Source: Desulfothermus sp964427155 (lineage in GTDB: Bacteria > Desulfobacterota > Desulfovibrionia > Desulfovibrionales > Desulfothermaceae). From it: a DNA stretch of 54,005 nt. Within the stretch, counting starts at the first letter, position 1. Every line of letters starts with the position of its first letter. Under the pieces are notes generated by a model. It made no database searches and was not told where the DNA came from. It saw only the letters and a list, made by a program, of their open reading frames with translations. The stretch is from positions 1-54,005 of the forward strand of contig CAYRSC010000022.1 in NCBI GenBank assembly GCA_964427155.1. Direction: 5' to 3'. Made by a program: the position numbers and the translations under genes. This document shows positions 53,817-54,005 of this stretch, in pieces.

Positions 53817-53840
53817 TTGACATGCTGTGGAAAAAGGGTT
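53817..53840 (+). promoter_or_regulatory. Promoter candidate for the second cobalamin leader
   Basis: A perfect TTGACA at 53817-53822, then 17-18 nt and TTAGCT/TAGCTT as a weak -10. The riboswitch starts about 25 nt later. Confidence 0.45.
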
Positions 53841-53864
53841 TAGCTTATTTAAACTTTGCATCAA

Positions 53865-54005
53865 ACAGGTGCCCCTGGGCTTAAAAGGGAACATCCGTGA
53901 GATTCGGAGACCGGCCCGCGGCTGTGACAGGGGACGAAAACTGCATAGAAGGCCACTGGTCAGGTCCACCTGACCGGGAAGGCGCAGTGAGTAGGGTGAT
54001 CCTGG
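53865..54005 (+). promoter_or_regulatory. Second cobalamin riboswitch, truncated at the right edge
   Basis: The same ordered blocks as the first: CAGGTGCCCC, GGCTTAAAAGGGAAC, ATCCGTGAGATTCGGAG, the B12 box CGGCTGTGACAGGGGACGAA, GAAGGCCACTGG, GGGAAGGCGCAGTGAGTAGG. The closing CCTGCCTG end lies outside. It points right, to a cobalamin-controlled gene not in this window; 53682-53816 before it holds no ORF. Confidence 0.92.

Noticed and set aside
1..54005. CRISPR arrays, insertion sequences, integrase or att sites
   Set aside because: No regular direct repeats with spacers, and no complete transposase or integrase gene was seen; the Rpn-like gene is only distantly related to transposases.

Overview
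The window looks like the chromosome of a strictly anaerobic, Desulfobacterota-type (deltaproteobacterial) bacterium. The grounds are a Hdr/Mvh electron-transfer locus, a selenocysteine formate dehydrogenase, a homodimer-type pyruvate:ferredoxin oxidoreductase, the early-cobalt (anaerobic) cobalamin pathway, a partial mannose-type PTS, and Gram-negative systems (Tat signal, BtuCDF, TonB-like protein). No rRNA, tRNA, CRISPR array or complete mobile element was seen. The species cannot be fixed from this sequence.

Layout. 1-2836 (minus): a partial Rpn-like nuclease gene, then ogg-sfsA-nitrilase as a coupled unit. 3004-4167: an acyl-CoA dehydrogenase with its own promoter and a palindromic operator candidate. 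4190-13878: a cobalamin riboswitch with terminator in front of btuCDF-cbiL-cbiC-cbiD-(J-domain gene)-cbiET-cbiF-cbiG-cbiH. 13985-26439: housekeeping genes (rplS, rnhB, yraN, rsmI, EIID-like, HPr, EI, smpB, glycolate/lactate dehydrogenase pair, secA, HD hydrolase, a TonB-like gene split by an A9 run, a phosphodiesterase, infA). 26927-31961: a three-subunit, Tat-exported formate dehydrogenase with a UGA-encoded selenocysteine. 32097-33277: a thioesterase, an amt remnant and a small unknown gene. 33323-39504 (minus): efp, ftsK, tetR, caiB-like, cupin and a kinase-like gene. 39860-43381: pyruvate:ferredoxin oxidoreductase. 43523-52804: a promoter and the operon protease-hdrA-mvhD-hdrD-like-frhB-mvhG-mvhA. 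52842-53681 (minus): a short-chain dehydrogenase. 53865-54005: a second, truncated cobalamin riboswitch.

The main discovery is a run of UGA codons that must be read as selenocysteine. Simple ORF calling breaks five genes: fdhA (Sec187), hdrA (Sec162), mvhD (Sec68), an HdrD-like CCG protein (Sec244) and mvhA (Sec450, in the active-site DPUxxC motif). In all five, a stem of 6-7 bp starts so that a small apical loop with G-G at its second and third positions begins exactly 22 nt after the UGA. Four of the five sit in one operon, so that single H2/electron-confurcation complex appears to carry Sec in the hydrogenase, in the MvhD linker, in HdrA and in the HdrD-like subunit. Its HdrA is also unusual: an excisionase-type helix-turn-helix is fused to the N terminus, followed by two HdrA units, the second lacking the Cys/Sec motif.

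How it fits together: formate (FdhABC), H2 (MvhAG), pyruvate (PFOR) and possibly a deazaflavin or NAD(P)-type carrier (FrhB family) can all exchange electrons through ferredoxin and the Hdr proteins. The corrinoid operon supplies B12, as expected for acetyl-CoA pathway or corrinoid-dependent metabolism. The selenocysteine machinery (selABCD) is not in this window and must lie elsewhere.
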